Origin: Pleionea litopenaei
GTDB lineage: Bacteria > Pseudomonadota > Gammaproteobacteria > Enterobacterales > Kangiellaceae
Assembly: GCF_031198435.1 (NCBI RefSeq)
Contig: NZ_CP133548.1
Span: 2,824,001-2,888,000 of the forward strand
Reading direction: 5' to 3'
DNA length: 64,000 bases
In this document: positions 38,281 through 47,068 of the stretch, in pieces
How the letters are laid out: each line of letters opens with the position of its first letter
Position numbering within the stretch: the first letter of the stretch is position 1
Notes under the pieces: generated by a model
What the model was told of the DNA's origin: nothing
What the model saw: the letters and a program-made list of their open reading frames with translations, nothing else
Database searches by the model: none
Program-made: the position numbers and the translations under genes

Positions 38281-39032
38281 GTAAAGTTTTAGTATTAGAC
38301 TCAGGAATCGGTGGGTTAACGGTTGTAAAGTCAATGAGTCAATTATTACCGAGATTGAGCATTGACTATGTCGCTGATAATTTATTTTTTCCATACGGAA
38401 CGAAGACGCAAGCTGAACTAAAGCAGCGGCTACTTTTTTTAATCGAACGACAACTCCAAAGTAGCGATTATGATGCAATCGTGATCGCCTGTAATTCAGC
38501 CAGCACCTTAGTACTTGATGAAATTCGAAAACAAATTAACTTGCCGATTGTCGGAGTTGTCCCAGCGATCAAACCGGCAGCACAACTATCTAAAAACAAA
38601 AGAATCGGTTTACTGGCAACGGAAGCCACGGTGAATGGCCAATACGTCGATCAATTAATTGAGCAGTTTGCCAATGATTGCCACGTAACAAAGGTTGCAT
38701 CACAACAGTTGGTTTTGCTCGCAGAAATAAAACTACAAGGTTTGCCACTCGACTTTCAATCAGTAGCGGAGATTGTAAAGCCTTTCATTGAACAAAAATC
38801 GGATGTCGTGGTTTTAGGCTGCACGCATTTTCCTTGGTTTAAAAGTGAATTGACTGAGCGGTATCCAGATATTGCATGGATCGACTCTGGCGAAGCGATC
38901 GCGCGACGAGTTTCAGAAATTATTCCGAAAACAGAAGCCTCTCAGGATTCTGAGTTGCAGTTTTTTGCAACTGGCAACCCCTACCAGCGGTCATTCTTAA
39001 GCCAATTTCATTCGATTGAAAAACTAAAATAA
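38277..39032 (+). CDS. murI: glutamate racemase
   Basis: 251 residues. Makes D-glutamate for peptidoglycan. DSGIGGLTV with the catalytic Asp near residue 8, IACNSAS with Cys72, and GCTHFPW with Cys182 are all present. Start is a GTG that overlaps the lysR-type stop. A strong terminator follows. Confidence 0.95.
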   Translation: MSKVLVLDSGIGGLTVVKSMSQLLPRLSIDYVADNLFFPYGTKTQAELKQRLLFLIERQLQSSDYDAIVIACNSASTLVLDEIRKQINLPIVGVVPAIKPAAQLSKNKRIGLLATEATVNGQYVDQLIEQFANDCHVTKVASQQLVLLAEIKLQGLPLDFQSVAEIVKPFIEQKSDVVVLGCTHFPWFKSELTERYPDIAWIDSGEAIARRVSEIIPKTEASQDSELQFFATGNPYQRSFLSQFHSIEKLK

Positions 39033-39060
39033 AAAAGGCCAGAACAATCTGGCCTTTTTT
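39033..39060 (+). terminator. rho-independent terminator after murI (bidirectional)
   Basis: AAAAGGCCAGA, short loop, TCTGGCCTTTTTT. It lies between the convergent murI and DUF4382 genes and can end both. Confidence 0.92.
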
Positions 39061-39089
39061 AGCAACATTGAATGGATCAACAATGAATG

Positions 39090-39980
39090 TTAATTAAAAT
39101 CAACGTCGGTCACCATATCAGTTTCAACAGTAGCATTTAATGACTCAATAAAAGTAATGGAATCATCCGCTTCTGGATCATCATTTTGAGCGTCGCAAGT
39201 TAAGGATAATGTGTACTCTCCTGGTGCTACAAACGCAAACATAAACTCATACGTATTTTCCGAATCATTGTAAGTAACGTTAGCGCTGCTTAGCGGTGGC
39301 GATTCGCTACCCATATCATCAGGGGGCGTATCAGCGTCTTGGAAAAGGTAGACGACACCACCGTCAATGCAAGAAGCTTGCTCCATAGTCGCATTGGCAA
39401 CCGAGCCAGAGATCTCGCCGATTTCAGTATTATCAATGATGCGAAGTGACGGTTTTAAAAGGTAATCGACTTGATTAGATTGCGGATCAACAATCGACTT
39501 ACGTAAGTCAAAGTCGATGGTAAAGTCTGCATCTTGTCCTATCGCTACATTGAAACCTTGATTCAGTTTTAGTCCACTTTGACTGCCACTTGGAACGTAC
39601 AGAGAATAAGTCTCTCCGCCCTCGAAAGAAATGTATGAGTCCATCACCTGATTATCTGCGTTAACTTTAAGGCGAACCCAATTGTAACTTCCCGCGGTGA
39701 CGACTTCTTGAGTTAACAGAGGTTCTGTCGCACCATTTTGTAGAGCGAGCAAGTCGATCTGTCTGGGTTCATCAAAGTCGAATTGTAGCGCTGCCCCTTC
39801 CGTCGGCTTTATTTCGACTCCAGTGAATTCGACAACAACTTCTGTCGCTGAGTCAACGGGTGCATCGGTTAACTTTAAGCTGATGGTTCCATTATTTTTA
39901 TCTGAAGAATCACATCCAACTAGTATTAAAGCGCTCACCATCGAAGATAGTAATAGCGAATGTTTAGCAATGGTTTTCAT
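39090..39980 (-). CDS. DUF4382 lipoprotein
   Basis: 296 residues. Lipoprotein signal (LILVGC). Then a DUF4382 domain: GTISLKLTDAPVDSATEVVV with VEFTGVEIK, and the later strand-rich part. A second beta domain follows. Acidic overall. Function unknown. ATG with AGAGGAG upstream. Confidence 0.8.
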   Translation of the reverse strand: MKTIAKHSLLLSSMVSALILVGCDSSDKNNGTISLKLTDAPVDSATEVVVEFTGVEIKPTEGAALQFDFDEPRQIDLLALQNGATEPLLTQEVVTAGSYNWVRLKVNADNQVMDSYISFEGGETYSLYVPSGSQSGLKLNQGFNVAIGQDADFTIDFDLRKSIVDPQSNQVDYLLKPSLRIIDNTEIGEISGSVANATMEQASCIDGGVVYLFQDADTPPDDMGSESPPLSSANVTYNDSENTYEFMFAFVAPGEYTLSLTCDAQNDDPEADDSITFIESLNATVETDMVTDVDFN

Positions 39981-40218
39981 AATACTCCTCTTGCTTCGGT
40001 CATTGTATGGTCAGTCCAATCGAAAGTTTTGATACCGAATATCTCTATTTAGTGTGAATATTACCAGATTCATTGTATGTTAACTGGTTCGCAAGTTGCA
40101 GGTTTATAACGATAAGGTTTAAAAATAGTAATAGAAATAAGAAGTTATGATAACGGGTAGATGGATGCTGGATATCATGGCGGTTGAATGTTTAAACCAA
40201 GCGCTGAAGTGTGTGGAA

Positions 40219-40249
40219 TAAAAAAGCCCGCAATTCAGCGGGCTTTTTC
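40219..40249 (-). terminator. rho-independent terminator of the coiled-coil gene
   Basis: Stem AAAAAGCCCGC / GCGGGCTTTTT with a 6-base loop, 19 bases after the stop on the minus strand, with a T run on that strand. Confidence 0.9.
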
Positions 40250-40267
40250 AATAATCATTATAAACAA

Positions 40268-41020
40268 TTATTTCTTATCTTTTTTCTCGTCGACCGACTT
40301 TTCGATCAGTTCTACAATCTCGTCATTGATTGCTGGAACTTTAGCTAATTTTTCTTTGTCTTCGACAAGTTCAGCGAGTTGATCAAACTGCTCGTTGGCG
40401 TGCTTGTTAAGCGTACGGTAGTCTTCGATTAACTCAACGGCTTTGGCTAAAATTTCTTTTTGCTCTGCAACCGTTGTTTCGACAGTTTGCTTCTCTTTAC
40501 GAAGTTTCTTGGTGAGATCTTCGGCTGCTTTCTTCGCTTTAGACTCGTCCATTTTTTCCTTTTTCAATGCTTTCATTTTTTTGACAACATTTTCAGGAGT
40601 GTCGGCGAGTACTTTGGTAATTTGTTTAATTTCTTTTTGCTTATCAGCCAATTGTGCTTTGGCTTTTTTCAGCTCGTCAGCCGTTTGGCTGCGATTCGCT
40701 TCCATTGATTGCTCAGCGGCGTCTTTTTCGGCTAACGCTTGCTCTTTTTCTGCAAGTGCAACCTTGGTCGCTTTTTCGGCTTGCTCGATTTTAAGCTGCA
40801 TCTCTGCAATAGCCTGCTCAGCTTTCGCTTGTGCCGCTTTAATCTCGGCTTCCGCATTGTCTGCCAATTTAATGGTTTTGTTGAGAGCCAGTTCAAGCTC
40901 TTCGGTGGTGTATTCTTCAGGTAAACCCAATGCCGTTGCGGCAGTTTGCATCAATACTTGCTTACTGATGGCTAGTTCTTTCCACACCTGTAATTGGACT
41001 TCAACGCTCGCTTGTTCCAA
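40268..41020 (-). CDS. long coiled-coil protein, unknown function
   Basis: 250 residues, almost entirely Ala/Glu/Lys-rich heptad coiled coil from residue 55 to 220, with a small N-terminal domain (TAATALGLPEEYTTEELELA) and a lysine-rich tail. No signal or membrane helix. The start is a TTG with AGGAGA seven bases upstream; there is no better ATG. It resembles cytoplasmic scaffold proteins only in composition. A long antisense frame here is a composition artefact. Confidence 0.7.
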   Translation of the reverse strand: MEQASVEVQLQVWKELAISKQVLMQTAATALGLPEEYTTEELELALNKTIKLADNAEAEIKAAQAKAEQAIAEMQLKIEQAEKATKVALAEKEQALAEKDAAEQSMEANRSQTADELKKAKAQLADKQKEIKQITKVLADTPENVVKKMKALKKEKMDESKAKKAAEDLTKKLRKEKQTVETTVAEQKEILAKAVELIEDYRTLNKHANEQFDQLAELVEDKEKLAKVPAINDEIVELIEKSVDEKKDKK

Positions 41021-41355
41021 TAGATAGTCTCCTATACTGCTTAAAATTTGCGCGGCATAATACAAGAAAAGTGGCTAAATATCCATAAAAGTCGAAAAAA
41101 TAGTCAAAACATTTGTGTTTTTTTATTAAAGGTGATTATTTGTTCACTCGCAAAAGCAGTTTAACTAATTGATATATATACAAATTTGACGGTTCTTTAG
41201 AATTTTTGTCATAAAATAAAAACTAATTAATCCAAGGCTCTTTTGATTTGGATTATGGCTATAAGAGGCACGTTTTAATAAAGTAACCGAGATTTTTAGG
41301 GGAAAACGACTGTTTCCCCTACAAAGGTAGTGACCAAAAGCGCCTAGTTGAGTCT
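41021..41355. other. AT-rich intergenic region
   Basis: 335 bases of AT-rich sequence. A 9-bp perfect inverted repeat TAGGGGAAA / TTTCCCCTA lies at 41297-41321 without a T run in either direction. It must hold the promoter of the coiled-coil gene; no clear -10/-35 pair was identified. Confidence 0.5.
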
Positions 41356-42261
41356 TTAAGAGGGCTTTAGCGGAGAATTTGTTTTGGAAAGATCCGTTAA
41401 TAACTGATCTTTATGTTGCCATAGTTCATTTAGCCAGCCTTGAACTTGTATTCGAGTCTCAGCATTGGTCATATCCCCAACAAGGTAGCTTTTTACCTCA
41501 TGTTGCTCGACAACAACGTTGATTTCTCCGACTCTGCCACATAAGAAATCCCAAAAACTCGGAATGCCTCTGGGATAATGTAAAGTGACATCCAAAACAT
41601 GATGCATTTTGTCACCTAGGATGGATAAAACGGTTCCGACGCCGCCAGATTTAGGCTTTAGCAACTGTGAGTAAGGGCTATTTTGTCGCTGCGATTTTGC
41701 TTCAGTAAAGCGGGTGCCTTCGACAAAGTTCATAACTGAAATAGGAATGTGCTGAAACTTTTCACAAGCCTTTTTGGTGGTCTCTAAATCTTGCCCTTTT
41801 TTCTCTGGATGCTTTTTTAAGTACTCTTTTGAATGTCTTTTCATGAAAGGAAAGTCAAGCGCCCACCAAGCGATCCCGAGAAGAGGAACATAGATCAATT
41901 CTTTTTTCAGAAAGAACTTTAGAAAAGGGATCTTTCTATTGAAAACGTTCTGCAACACATAAATATCGACCCATGACTGATGATTGGCGAGTACTAGGTA
42001 CCAGTCTTTAGGCGAGAGTTTGATGTTCTCTGGCCAAGTGACTTTGATATTTACATGATACTTTGCCATTAAGCTATTCACTGAAATCCAAGCTGAGGCA
42101 CACAAGTTTAGAGCAGAAGAAATTAGATTGCGTATGACAGTGATTGGAATAATGAATTTTAAAATTGAAAGTATGATGATTGGAATCATCCACACGACAA
42201 TGTTTATTGTAAGCAATATTAACCCAATGCCACCAATGAGGTGGCGAAATAAAGCGGTCAT
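41356..42261 (-). CDS. 1-acylglycerol-3-phosphate acyltransferase-like protein (YihG-like)
   Basis: 301 residues with two N-terminal membrane helices and a PlsC acyltransferase core: NHQSWVD (H-x4-D box) and FVEGTRFT (EGTR box), with KSGGVGTVL further on. It resembles the YihG/YihG-like acyltransferases that add chains to lysophosphatidic acid. It lies on the same strand as speA, and a short DUF6489 gene separates them. Confidence 0.85.
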   Translation of the reverse strand: MTALFRHLIGGIGLILLTINIVVWMIPIIILSILKFIIPITVIRNLISSALNLCASAWISVNSLMAKYHVNIKVTWPENIKLSPKDWYLVLANHQSWVDIYVLQNVFNRKIPFLKFFLKKELIYVPLLGIAWWALDFPFMKRHSKEYLKKHPEKKGQDLETTKKACEKFQHIPISVMNFVEGTRFTEAKSQRQNSPYSQLLKPKSGGVGTVLSILGDKMHHVLDVTLHYPRGIPSFWDFLCGRVGEINVVVEQHEVKSYLVGDMTNAETRIQVQGWLNELWQHKDQLLTDLSKTNSPLKPS

Positions 42262-42271
42262 TCGTTTTACC

Positions 42272-42502
42272 TTAAGACTTTTTATTAAAAAGATTTTCCC
42301 AGAAGCTTTTCTGAAGGTCAGCCATTTTTTTCATATCTTCTGGCATAAAGCTTTGCATTAGAGCGACAGGATCGTAGTCTCCAGAGGCTATTTTTTCTTG
42401 CGCGTCTTTTAAAAGCTGTTGGTGAATCTCGCTGACATCTGGCATTCCGAAGAAGCGTCTCCACTCCTCGGGGGTTGCATCTATTTCTAGTTTAACTTTC
42501 AT
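42272..42502 (-). CDS. DUF6489-like small protein
   Basis: 76 residues beginning MKVKLEIDATPEEWRRFFGM with a PDVSEIHQQLL segment. Small, acidic, no membrane helix. The conserved start and length resemble DUF6489 proteins of unknown function. ATG with GGAAG upstream, the start overlapping the speA tail region; it sits between speA and the acyltransferase gene. Confidence 0.7.
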   Translation of the reverse strand: MKVKLEIDATPEEWRRFFGMPDVSEIHQQLLKDAQEKIASGDYDPVALMQSFMPEDMKKMADLQKSFWENLFNKKS

Positions 42503-42504
42503 AA

Positions 42505-44391
42505 TCAATCTTCCAAATAAGTGTAACCAGATAAGCCACTGCTCAGTTCTGTTAAGTACTCTTCAACTTGTTGAGTCGAAAGTTGACTTTCTTGCAATTG
42601 CTGTGCGTATCGCTTCTCTAAGTTGCTGCTATCGAAATGAACTATCGACAGTGCTTCACTAACGGTATCTCCAGGATTTTGCTCGATCTCTTCAATACTG
42701 CCGTCGGCAGCTAGATTGATGTGGACAGTATGCGTATCACCAAAGAGATTATGCAATGCGCCTAATATTTCTTGATACGCACCGACCATAAAAATTCCAA
42801 GTGTCAAAGGCTGATCGTCTTCAATTTCAGGTAAGCGTAAACTGCTTTCTAAAGCATTGCCGTTGACATATCGTTCAATGCGTCCATCGGAATCGCAAGT
42901 GATATCTTTTATGACGCCACGGTAGGTTAACGGACGATTCAGTCCACTTAATGGAATAACGGGAAAGATTTGTCCGACACCCCATGCATCTGGAAGTGAT
43001 TGAAACAGACTAAAATTGCAAAATAACTTATCGGCTAATTTCGTATCGAGTTCACGAAGTATGTCTTGATTACCCGGTATTTCAGGGTTTAACAAGGGAT
43101 AAATTTTTCGGCAAATAGCAAAGTAAAGTTGTTCTGCGCGAGCCCATTCTTCCAACGAGATTGCTTCATGGGTATAAAGCATAAGTGCTTCATTTAAATA
43201 AAAGACACCTGAATGAAAGGCCTCACTGGCTGATTCTTCATCAACTGTTTGATAATGCCGCCAAAGATTTTGTAATACGTTTGCATCGCTATCGAGAACG
43301 GGCTCGGGTTCGGAGAGTCCAGGGGCCTTTTCACGGTCGAACATGTTGGTTACAAGAACGGCGTGGTGTGCGGTGAGCGCTCGGCCAGATTCAGTAATGA
43401 TTTCAGGATGCTCTAGTTTATGTTGATCTAAAACGTCAATGACCGTTTGCACGATGGTGTTTGCGTATTCTTGTACCGTGTAATTAATTGAGTAATAGGA
43501 CGGTGACTGAGTGCCTTCGTAGTCAACGCCAAGTCCACCACCAACATCAATGACGCGAAGAGGTAATCCCATTCGCTTTAATTCGACAAAATAGCGAGCG
43601 CACTCTTTGACGCCTTTACGGATGTCAGTAATTGAAGAAATCTGCGATCCTAAATGACAGTGCAGGAACTGCAAACAATGTGTCATGTTATGTTCTGCAA
43701 GCATTTCTGTCAGTTTGATAAGCTGACTCGGAGACAATCCAAATTTAGATTTTTCGCCACCAGTATCCTGCCAATTGCCTTTACTGATAGCATACATTCG
43801 AACCCTAACGCCCAGTGTAGGTTCGATGTTCATTCTTTTGGCTTCTTCAATCACCAACTCGAGTTCATGCAGCTTCTCTACAACGATATAAACGCGACGC
43901 CCCATCTGTTGTCCGATTAAAGCGGTTCTTATATATTCCCGATCTTTATAGCCGTTACAAACGACGACGCTTTGACGTGGCATATCGGTGCCTAAAACGG
44001 CAAGTAACTCAGGTTTACTTCCAGCCTCTAAACCGAACCGCTCGCCACCATGCTGGACAAGTTCGTTCACCACCTCACGCTGTTGATTAACTTTGATGGG
44101 GTAGACACAGGTAAACTTATTTTGATAACTATTTTGTTCGATGGCGTCCGCAAAAGCTCCGGTAATTTGATCCAATCGATCGCGGAGAATATTGCCAAAT
44201 CGGATAAGCACCGGTAACGGCTTTTCATCCGTTTTTAACTTTTCAACAATGGTGTGCAGTTTATGACTGACATCGTCTCCGCGATGTTGCGATACCAAAA
44301 CCAGATCGCCATCTTTGTCGATATTAAAGAAACCATCGCTCCAAAGTGGAACATTGTAGTTGTCTAAAGCAGAGTCGGATTGATTAGTCAT
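42505..44391 (-). CDS. speA: biosynthetic arginine decarboxylase
   Basis: 628 residues, fold-type III PLP enzyme making agmatine for polyamine synthesis. PLP lysine is Lys100 in TCVYPIKVNQQREVV; HCHLGSQI and the DVGGGLGVDYEG loop follow, and the C-terminal catalytic Cys region is present. ATG well supported. No agmatinase gene is adjacent. Confidence 0.95.
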   Translation of the reverse strand: MTNQSDSALDNYNVPLWSDGFFNIDKDGDLVLVSQHRGDDVSHKLHTIVEKLKTDEKPLPVLIRFGNILRDRLDQITGAFADAIEQNSYQNKFTCVYPIKVNQQREVVNELVQHGGERFGLEAGSKPELLAVLGTDMPRQSVVVCNGYKDREYIRTALIGQQMGRRVYIVVEKLHELELVIEEAKRMNIEPTLGVRVRMYAISKGNWQDTGGEKSKFGLSPSQLIKLTEMLAEHNMTHCLQFLHCHLGSQISSITDIRKGVKECARYFVELKRMGLPLRVIDVGGGLGVDYEGTQSPSYYSINYTVQEYANTIVQTVIDVLDQHKLEHPEIITESGRALTAHHAVLVTNMFDREKAPGLSEPEPVLDSDANVLQNLWRHYQTVDEESASEAFHSGVFYLNEALMLYTHEAISLEEWARAEQLYFAICRKIYPLLNPEIPGNQDILRELDTKLADKLFCNFSLFQSLPDAWGVGQIFPVIPLSGLNRPLTYRGVIKDITCDSDGRIERYVNGNALESSLRLPEIEDDQPLTLGIFMVGAYQEILGALHNLFGDTHTVHINLAADGSIEEIEQNPGDTVSEALSIVHFDSSNLEKRYAQQLQESQLSTQQVEEYLTELSSGLSGYTYLED

Positions 44392-44401
44392 TTAGCTTTG
44401 T

Positions 44402-44878
44402 TTATTCCTCGCAGGTTTGAGTCATTTTTTGTTTGATATTGTGAATAAGCTTATCACGTTCTTGTTCAGATAAATAAAAGCGCTCGCCATTCTCATCATA
44501 ATCGTAGACGACGTCGGCATTTTGAAAATCCTTTAACTCTCGCTTCAGCACTTTGCAGTCTCTAATTCTTTGTTGCTTTTTTTGATAGGCTTGGTCGCGT
44601 TCTGCGACTTTTTCTTCCTTTTTTTCGCGAGTGCTGCTGAGCCACTGATTCGCGGCCGCCATTCGATCACTGGCGGAACGAGCCACCGTGTCTTTTTTGG
44701 CAACTTCTGGCGTGCTGTCGATGATCACCTGCTGCGCTTTTTTCTTGGCGCCTTTGGGTGGTTTGTCGCTGTAATGTACCTTGCCATTCTCATCAACCCA
44801 TCGGTATATCTCGGCACTATGGCCCATTGAAAGTAGCATCATTGCTGTCAGTAATAATATCCATTTATTGAATTTCAT
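44402..44878 (-). CDS. DUF4124 exported protein
   Basis: 158 residues. Signal peptide, then the DUF4124 core IYRWVDENGKVHYSDKPP, then a charged helical tail ending in EE. Function unknown. It precedes speA by 10 bases and is divergent from ubiK. Confidence 0.85.
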   Translation of the reverse strand: MKFNKWILLLTAMMLLSMGHSAEIYRWVDENGKVHYSDKPPKGAKKKAQQVIIDSTPEVAKKDTVARSASDRMAAANQWLSSTREKKEEKVAERDQAYQKKQQRIRDCKVLKRELKDFQNADVVYDYDENGERFYLSEQERDKLIHNIKQKMTQTCEE

Positions 44879-44929
44879 AAGCGTTCCGATATAGTGTGCA
44901 AAGTTATTATTTATCCGTTGATAAGAACC

Positions 44930-45181
44930 ATGATTGATCCCAAGATTATAGATGAAATAAGTGGCAAGATGTCACAATTAATGCCACCTGAGCTGAAAAA
45001 ATTTAGCCAGCAGATGGAACAACAATGGCGTCAAGTTCTGCAATCTCAGCTCTCCAAACTCGAGCTAGTCAGTCGTGAAGAGTTTGATGTGCAAAGCAAA
45101 GTGCTACTCAAAACACGGCAGAAGCTCGAAGTGTTAGAGCAGCAAGTGGCGGAATTAGAACGCTTGTTAAAAGAACAGTGA
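44930..45181 (+). CDS. ubiK: ubiquinone biosynthesis accessory factor UbiK
   Basis: 83 residues, coiled-coil at the C-terminus (LLKTRQKLEVLEQQVAELERL) and the BMFP/YqiC pattern at the N-terminus (DPKIIDEISGKMSQLMPPEL). In E. coli UbiK assists aerobic ubiquinone synthesis in the Ubi complex. The end overlaps the convergent NhaC-like gene by 15 bases. Confidence 0.85.
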   Translation: MIDPKIIDEISGKMSQLMPPELKKFSQQMEQQWRQVLQSQLSKLELVSREEFDVQSKVLLKTRQKLEVLEQQVAELERLLKEQ

Positions 45182-46558
45182 TGCTAACGTGTAACCTGCT
45201 AGGGTTACTGCTCCTGCGGTTAACGCATAAGGTAATTGCGTTTTAACATGGTCTAAATGGTCACAGCCCGCTGCTAGCGACGATACGATGGTCGTATCAG
45301 AAATGGGCGAGCAGTGATCGCCAAACACGCCACCGCCTAAAATTGCTGCAAGAATCAGTTCTGCGGGAATTCCCATGCTTTGTGCAACAGGTATTCCTAT
45401 TGGAATTAATATACCAAAGGTTCCCCAAGACGTTCCGGTAGTAAAAGAGATCACGCCAGCAGCGATAAAAATCATCGGGGTAACCGTCCAAATCGGTAAG
45501 TGCTCACCAATCATTTGCGCGACGAAGGCTCCGGTTCCCAATGCTTTCATACTGCTCCCCAACGCGAGTGCTAATAGCACCGTAGTGACCAGCCCAAGCA
45601 ACCGCCCCATACCTTCAAAGCTCCAGTTGATAAGAGTTTTATGACGTTGTTTTCCTTGAAATTTAAGCAACAAGTAGGCACACAATAGGCCAAGAACCGT
45701 TCCCCACAATACCGCCTTGGAGCCTGAGCCGTTGAGAATGCCCTCGGATAAGCTTACTTGCCAAGGTGAAGCGGAGTTGATTGCTGCCGCCCCGGTGTAC
45801 CACATAAACCCAATAATACTGCCAATCATAGTCCCTAAAGGCAGTAGCATGTAACGCTTGTGGGTTGCTGGCTCTAATTGCTCTAGTGGTACCTCGCGTC
45901 GATGATGTTCAATCCGTTTCATTGGACCATGAACACGATTGGTGAGAACCGTATAAAACACCAATCCGAGCGTTGTCACAGCATAAAAGTTTAGGGGAAT
46001 AGAGCTGAGTAACACTTGGTTGGTTGAAATGGGGTAGTCACTGAGTAGCCCAAGAATGTACGCCCCCCAGGCGTTTAGAACGATCAATACTGATACCGGA
46101 GCGCAGGTAGAATCGATAATAAATGCTAAGCGCTCTCGAGACATGTTGAACTTATCAAACAAGTTACGGGCGAGAATGCCGGACGTTAAAACGCTTAAAT
46201 TGGTTTCTATGAATATTAATATGCCCATTATTGCGGGCAGCATACCGACCTTTCGAGGGGTATTGGCCAATCCTTTATGCGCCACCCACTGGACAAATGC
46301 ACTGACTCCGCCTGATCGTTGAATGAGCATTAGAAGTGCACCAATGAGCAAACTGAAGAGCAAAATTCGAGTATTTCCGGCACTTTGGAAAACCGCTACG
46401 ATGCGCTCTGTCGTATTGAGTAAGCCCAAAGCGATATTGAAGTCCGCAAGCAACCATTCCGCACTGAATATGGCCACCAATAAGGCTAAAATAACTTCGC
46501 GCTTCCAAATAGCCAGTGCTATTGCCAGCACTGGCGGAAGAAGTGTCCACCAACTCAT
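45167..46558 (-). CDS. Na+/H+ antiporter NhaC-family protein
   Basis: 463 residues with about twelve hydrophobic helices. GTSWGTFGILIPIGIP and GDHCSPISDTTIVSSLAAG are the family core. It exchanges Na+ for H+ or a related cation-coupled substrate; some relatives exchange other solutes. Start ATG (MSWWTLLPP) with AGGAAG five bases upstream; an earlier start adds an unlikely polar leader. Confidence 0.88.
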   Translation of the reverse strand: MSWWTLLPPVLAIALAIWKREVILALLVAIFSAEWLLADFNIALGLLNTTERIVAVFQSAGNTRILLFSLLIGALLMLIQRSGGVSAFVQWVAHKGLANTPRKVGMLPAIMGILIFIETNLSVLTSGILARNLFDKFNMSRERLAFIIDSTCAPVSVLIVLNAWGAYILGLLSDYPISTNQVLLSSIPLNFYAVTTLGLVFYTVLTNRVHGPMKRIEHHRREVPLEQLEPATHKRYMLLPLGTMIGSIIGFMWYTGAAAINSASPWQVSLSEGILNGSGSKAVLWGTVLGLLCAYLLLKFQGKQRHKTLINWSFEGMGRLLGLVTTVLLALALGSSMKALGTGAFVAQMIGEHLPIWTVTPMIFIAAGVISFTTGTSWGTFGILIPIGIPVAQSMGIPAELILAAILGGGVFGDHCSPISDTTIVSSLAAGCDHLDHVKTQLPYALTAGAVTLAGYTLASLFF

Positions 46559-46817
46559 TGAGCTTCCTACCGTTTCTTTTCTTATTGGCGCATTGTAAGA
46601 GGAGTCTGAAGTAAACACAAAGCAGGTCGAAGAAAAATCTTTTCAAACTCACTAAAAAGTCGTCAATTCCACTAAGATAAATTAACAGACAACTGTAACT
46701 TATTGTATTTAAGGGGTTTATTTTTTGGCATAAGACTTGTATTGGTTTGGTACAGAGTCGATGAAGGGGAAAGTCTATGGCCTTTTCATCGGTAACCTAC
46801 TGATAAAGGAGAACCGA

Positions 46818-47018
46818 ATGCTTTATTTGATCGTTGGAATTGTTTTAGGTGCTGCATTTCATGAATTTTGGACTGAGCTGTTCTGTTCGGTGAAAAATAA
46901 GATCACTCAATGGACGCAGTCAGAGCAACCGCAAGCGCCTTCCGCTGAACAAAAAGCCGAGGCCCATGAAGCAGAGGTGGTTAGCGAAACTCCACAAACA
47001 GAAGCCAAACCAAGTTAA
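46818..47018 (+). CDS. small membrane-anchored protein
   Basis: 66 residues: one N-terminal hydrophobic helix (LYLIVGIVLGAAFHEFW) then an acidic Ala/Glu/Pro-rich tail. ATG with AAAGGAG just upstream, and a strong terminator follows, so expression is likely. Family not recognised. Confidence 0.65.
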   Translation: MLYLIVGIVLGAAFHEFWTELFCSVKNKITQWTQSEQPQAPSAEQKAEAHEAEVVSETPQTEAKPS

Positions 47019-47038
47019 TCCAGTCACCAACTCTCCAC

Positions 47039-47068
47039 GCCATCTTAAGGGACTAAGATGGCTTTTTT
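47039..47068 (+). terminator. rho-independent terminator after the small membrane protein
   Basis: GCCATCTTA, 6-base loop, TAAGATGGC then TTTTTT. The convergent PutP-like gene ends inside this hairpin, at its loop. Confidence 0.9.

Noticed and set aside
40443-41027. Long open frame on the plus strand, opposite the coiled-coil gene
   Set aside because: It mirrors the Ala/Lys/Glu-rich coding pattern of the real minus-strand gene. Its product is a low-complexity Ser/Ala/Phe/Leu mix with no start signal.
46275-46652. Minus-strand frame over the start of the NhaC-like gene
   Set aside because: Out-of-frame shadow of the N-terminal helices of the transporter.
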